Of a stretch of DNA of 64,000 bases, positions 59,701 to 64,000 are shown one piece after another. Each line of letters opens with the position of its first letter. The first letter of the stretch is position 1. Source of the DNA: Loripinus fragilis. Taxonomy: Eukaryota > Mollusca > Bivalvia > Lucinida > Lucinidae. A program made the position numbers and the translations under genes. Under the pieces are notes generated by a model. The model was not told the DNA's origin and searched no databases. It saw nothing but the letters and a program-made list of their open reading frames with translations. The stretch covers positions 78,199,018 through 78,263,017 of the forward strand of contig OZ026516.1 in assembly GCA_964019695.1 (NCBI GenBank), read 5' to 3'.

Positions 59701-61699
59701 TGGAATTAGATAATATTACGCTGATTAATCGCCTTGGGTATTACTTTTATGGTGCATTTGAGTTTAATGCAATTTCATTGTTAAATTATGACATCATGTA
59801 TGATATCACTACCACACCTTAGGGTATCCTGTTATAAACAGTTCTACAGTAATTAGCATATTATGTAACGAATGCAGAAATGTTTCATGAAATAACGATA
59901 TCATTGATAAGTTCGTTGATACTATAAATAACTTTGTTTGTATCAGGATAGCACGCGGGCATTCATTTGTATGCCATGGTACCCCAATTTTCAACTGTAT
60001 AAATTGTATTCAGTCAAATTTGGAATTCTAATTTTAACATGTTGCGATCGTTGTCAAGATACCATTTCAACATAAAAACTGCCCATATATGTTTAAAATA
60101 TGTTGACCAAATTTCATGAAAATCGAGGACTGGTAACATCTTTTTCTAACTTGTTTAAAACCCTAATTCCTAATTAATCGAAATATAAAATATATAATGA
60201 TTATGTTTTAATGTAAAACATACTTGGATACTGACTGAGTTTGATTTAGCAGGCTAGTATGAGTATTGGTAGAAGTTGATAGGTTCAGTGTTTTTGCCTG
60301 TTATGGATTGGAAAATAAAATAACACTAAACTTTGTTAGTAAGTTCCATGGTTCTTATCTTATGATGTGCTTACACAATAATACTACCCAAAATGATACA
60401 ATTTGGAGACAACTTTACTTAACATCTAGTCTCTAACGTTAAAACTTCATCTTATCAATGTTACACTCAATATGTGTAACATTATTAAGAATGTAAATTC
60501 AAACACAAAAGAAACCTTATGACAAGATAATTCATACAGAAGAACCTCATATTTATGAGTTCATAATTGTAAGCTTCATTAAAACCCCAGTTCACAAAAT
60601 ATACCCCCCCTCCGTAAAACCTATTGGTTAAAATAAACTATTTTGTTCACAGAGACTCTTGACCCCCAAAGTATTGCTAATTTAAAGCTTAAATCATCTC
60701 CGTTTTTTCTGTTCTGTAAAACAGATGCTGATTTTCATCAAAGAGCAACATTTATACTTTAGCTGGCTGGGTATTCTAGACATACAACATCGATTCTGGA
60801 CATCGCTTGTTCATGTAGAACACTGTTCTGTGATACCACTGACCAGACTCTGTTACATTTTATCCTGGTCAGGTCACGAAAATGTGGCTACTCTAGTTCA
60901 GTTGGGATGTAAGGGAAAATCTTGGTGTTCTTGTTATCACATATTTATTGTTATGATATCATGTTTCTTCAGCAATATTACGCAGGATATGAGGTAGTGA
61001 TACGCTATATCTTGGTCCCATGGCGCCAAGACATGGGGCCATAGCCGCAGACATTTCTGACCATTGAATCATTTAAAATTTCTAAACACGCTTTTTATCT
61101 AAATAATGTGTAGGTAGATTTACAAGCAACGTCTTTCTGTGAAGTTATTGATTCATTTCAACTAATTAAAAACTGTGCTAAAACTGGCCTACACCCATAA
61201 GTGGTAAGAAATGACAATGTTACCGTTTTGAATTTTCATAAAATTTGGATCAGATCAGCAGGATAGATATGGCATGTTTTTATGGTAAAATGATATCTTT
61301 ATATAGACTATCACACATCTATCTTTGAAAATTAGTTGGATTTTTTTTTGTAAATTTCTGAGAAAAAATATTGAAATTTTATAATTGTTTCTTCAAAAAG
61401 CGTAAACCAAAATTTATCCATATTGTTTTGTGGTGTTCTGGAGTCGATCTAGATGACAAATCATGGAAATACATAAAACTATAGATTTAGGACATAGAAA
61501 TTTAGAGACATATATCACTTCAAAATCGGAGGAAGTCAGGGTTACTTCCTAAGCCTTAGTATTAACTATCTTATTCAATAAATATATTTTCATAGTTTGT
61601 ATATATTAATTTATTAATATGCAAAGTCTAAAGAAAATCCACGCGTGGGCACAAATGTAAGTACAACTTTTATCTCCGATACTATGATTTGATATCGTT
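59701..61699. other. no gene recognised
   Basis: Two kilobases of AT-rich sequence without a supported gene, tandem repeat or known element. Confidence 0.4.
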
Positions 61700-61846
61700 A
61701 AATCCACATCAGACTTGTGATCACCTGTTGGGATGGGCTGACCTCTTTAATCTCTTGTATGTGATGTTTTCTTGTGTTTTCGCCACTTTGCCATATGGTG
61801 TCCTGTGTCTAGGTGTGGTATTTGATTGTATGGATTTTTTCATCTT
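61700..61846 (+). mobile_element. Penelope-associated module, fragment
   Basis: TGATCACCTGTTGGGATGGG...CTTTGCCATATGGTGTCCTGTG...GATTGTATGG matches 57415-57540. Confidence 0.65.
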
Positions 61847-62564
61847 TGCCTTCGTCCTAACTCAAATCTCATCTCATCTCTCGACTTAGTGAATAAATTA
61901 AAGAAAACTGTTGGCACTAATACTTTTTTCTGTGCAATTCAGTAAAATGATTCTCATTATAAAAAGTTTGGTTATAATGTGTTGCCACAGACTGCATGCT
62001 TGGCCATTAACCCAATCATGGTTGAAAAATAGTAAGTGAGTATGATCAGGAAATACCACAATCACAAACCGCAGACAACCCCATGGCACCGCGAGGAAGA
62101 GTCACCCTACCATCACCAGACACCAGGAAGACAAGTTAAGCATAGCAACCAACTCTCTCTTCCCCATCAAGATGATTGCAATACTAGAATGGAAATAAAG
62201 TAACGTACAACAAAACATAGAACAATAACAGATTCCCACAATGGGAGTAGCAATAAACAGAAAGTCAACAACAACAGAACCACTGCCTTAGAACGGACAG
62301 CAGCCTAAGCCATTGGGGGGGGGGGGGGCTTAAATGCATTTTACTGGTACCACATTTTCGCCCTAGATTCTGCTGTTGTTGAAGTACAAGAAATGTTCAG
62401 CTCGCATGGAGGCCTTCTAACTAATACAATGTATCATCATGGAGAAACACTCTAATCAAATTAACACACATGATGAAACTAAGAAAAGGGCTCATGACTC
62501 ACATATAGTCAGAGCTAAAGAAAACCCCAAGTTGAGCCACGGTAGGTCCAGCTGCAGATACGCA
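61847..62564. other. unassigned, probably element-derived
   Basis: Contains AGAACGGACAGCAGCCTAAG, faintly like the Penelope module, and a G13 run (62316). No reading frame. Confidence 0.3.
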
Positions 62565-63470
62565 TCAGGTACCAACCCACCGATTAAAGCTTACCGTCAG
62601 AGTCGTCAAAGAGTCTGAGGCCTGACCCACTGTCATGCAATTAAAGAGGAAACCATAGCTATAAACTGTGATTGGGTTTAAAACCAGGCATAAAGACTGT
62701 CGCATGATATCCAAGTTATATCCAACCCTTATATAACGTTTTACAATCTTTTTGAATTGATCACTGAATTTAGATTTTCCAACTATTCGTTTGAATTTAT
62801 TACTAAAGTAAATCACCATAAGATGTAGGTTCTGCTATACCTTGTTGCAGAAGAGTTTTTAACCCAATGTTGTATTTAACAATTAACTCTGAGTGCCTGT
62901 AGTAGAATTTAGAAAATGCTTTTCGAATTTTATGATATCTATAACCTTGTTTTAATAACTTAGCAGTTAAAAAAATGTTTCTGTTGTTGAAGTCATCAAC
63001 ATTAGAACACACTCTAGCAAAACGAATAAGCTGAGAAATACATACACAATAGGAAGGGGAGCGAGGAACATCTCCATCAAGAAATGGGAAATTTACTATT
63101 TCAAAATTAAAATCATCTCGTTTATCATAAATTTTAGAAGAAACTATGCCATTTGTTATTGGCAAGCTCGAGTCCAAATACGAAGATTCAGTATCAGAAG
63201 AATTAGCCTTATTTAACTGAAGTTCAGTAGGATATATCTGACCTACCATTTGTTAAAATAAGGATTATCAATAATAAGAAAGTCATCTAAGTATCTTGAG
63301 GTGGAGTTAAAAGCTTCAATAATATCAGTTTGATTATTGTCTGACAGAGACAACATAATGTCTCTCTCATAACAAAACAAAAACAAATCTGCAACAAGAG
63401 GAGCATAATTAGTACCCAATGGAATACCTACAATTTGTATATATAACTTTGCTATCCCATTTAATTGCAC
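62565..63470 (-). pseudogene. Penelope-like reverse transcriptase, partial
   Basis: Three consecutive minus-strand frames encode the C-terminal half of a Penelope reverse transcriptase. First come VGIPLGTNYAPLVADLF (63400-63460; fingers/palm motif G-x-P-x-G-T-N) and STSRYLDDFLIIDNPYF (catalytic YLDD, about 63290). Then FEIVNFPFLDGDVPRSPSY and LLKQGYRYHKIRKAF (63249-62803). Last are FKRIVGKSKFSDQFKKIVKR and TVYSYGFLFNC (62819-62600). Breaks at about 63245 and 62810 are single-base shifts. The N-terminal half and GIY-YIG nuclease are absent. It abuts a plus-strand Penelope module at about 63460. Inactive. Confidence 0.85.
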
Positions 63471-63850
63471 ACCAGCGTGTCGGACCTCAGACTCTATGAA
63501 GGTTCCAATTTAAAGACTTATTTATAGATGAGAGGGTTGGGGCCTGGTGTCGTGTCCATGGTCAGGCCTACCGGGATTTAACTGTTGGATTTCTTTTGAC
63601 CTGTATTCAGTTATATGTACTGTTAAGTCCTTAACTTTGTTTTATCTCCTTTTTTATATCTTGATTTGTATTTACTTGGAGATGATGCATCGATAAGTAA
63701 GGATCTTTCATGCAAATCCAACATCTATGTGTCTTGATCCACATCAGAACTATGGGTGAGTTTGGTACCGTAAAATACTTTTAAGCCCTCCATTGATTTT
63801 TTTTTGCTCCCCGTTTAAGGGCGCTGCTTCTTTTGTGGATCCTTTTTTGT
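63455..63850 (+). mobile_element. Penelope-associated module, inverted against the reverse transcriptase
   Basis: TTTAATTGCACACCAGCGTG and GTCGGACCTCAGACTC, then about 370 bp collinear with 56972-57355 (CTGTTAAGTCCTTA, GGAGATGATGCATCGATAAG, ACATCTATGTGTCTTGATCC). The opposite orientation to the adjoining minus-strand reverse transcriptase shows a head-to-head junction. Confidence 0.75.
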
Positions 63851-64000
63851 TATTTATGTTTCATGTTTATCTTTCACGGGGGTAATACCAATTTCGCTAT
63901 TTTTGCTGGCGACCGGGACGGTACTGTGTAAAGCTGCTATCAACTGAGGAGTACGTCTTTCGACCCGGTTGGTACGGCTGTCGACAGTTAAAAAAAACAT

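Overview
The window looks like intergenic and intronic DNA from a marine bivalve mollusc, probably a heterodont clam. It is AT-rich, has no dense coding, and carries interrupted coding segments with GT/AG splice sites. Several repeat types point to bivalves: V-superfamily (RUDI-like) tRNA-derived SINEs, tandem-array elements resembling the bivalve pearl/Helitron-like non-autonomous elements, and Penelope-like retroelements. I have not compared any of it with a database.

Only two stretches look like host genes. The first is a minus-strand SLC22-type (organic cation/carnitine transporter-like) gene. Three exons (8218-8551, 6394-6815, 2804-3046) join with matching phases and consensus splice sites, and the rest of the gene must lie beyond the left edge or has been lost. 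The second is an unrecognised minus-strand locus at 38.7-39.5 kb, with two reading frames that overlap at ATGAGTGA and are probably one gene broken by a one-base shift.

Everything else is mobile or tandem repeat. 0-12 kb: a partial copy of a long-inverted-repeat element, two piggyBac-like MITEs carrying a 44-bp palindrome, a 276-bp tandem repeat, and an 800-bp inverted-repeat element inside the transporter intron. 12.4-14.2 kb: a 28-bp hairpin-forming minisatellite. 15.7-24.5 kb: an inverted-repeat element with a relic start exon, SINEs, a 2.4-kb pearl-like array and long hairpins. 25.9-31.4 kb and 33-38.3 kb: two large elements with kilobase-scale inverted ends and remnants of the same protein family, separated by a 5'-truncated LINE. 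The second is invaded by a foldback element (TA duplication), itself invaded by a MITE (CAG duplication). 41.4-43.3 kb: another inverted-repeat element holding a SINE and a second copy of the 15.7-kb element. 43.4-47.3 kb: a double pearl-like array. 48.9-50.4 kb: a 42-bp minisatellite open in one of six frames. 51-53.3 kb: two more arrays. 53.8-64 kb: broken Penelope-like and LINE sequence plus a recent 525-bp tandem duplication.

The most interesting biology is the pair of long-inverted-repeat elements. They share a recurring GTAACRTAYGTTAC palindrome and one decayed coding region, and the target duplications allow the order of insertion to be read directly. No operon or pathway is present; apart from the transporter, the genes here belong to transposons.
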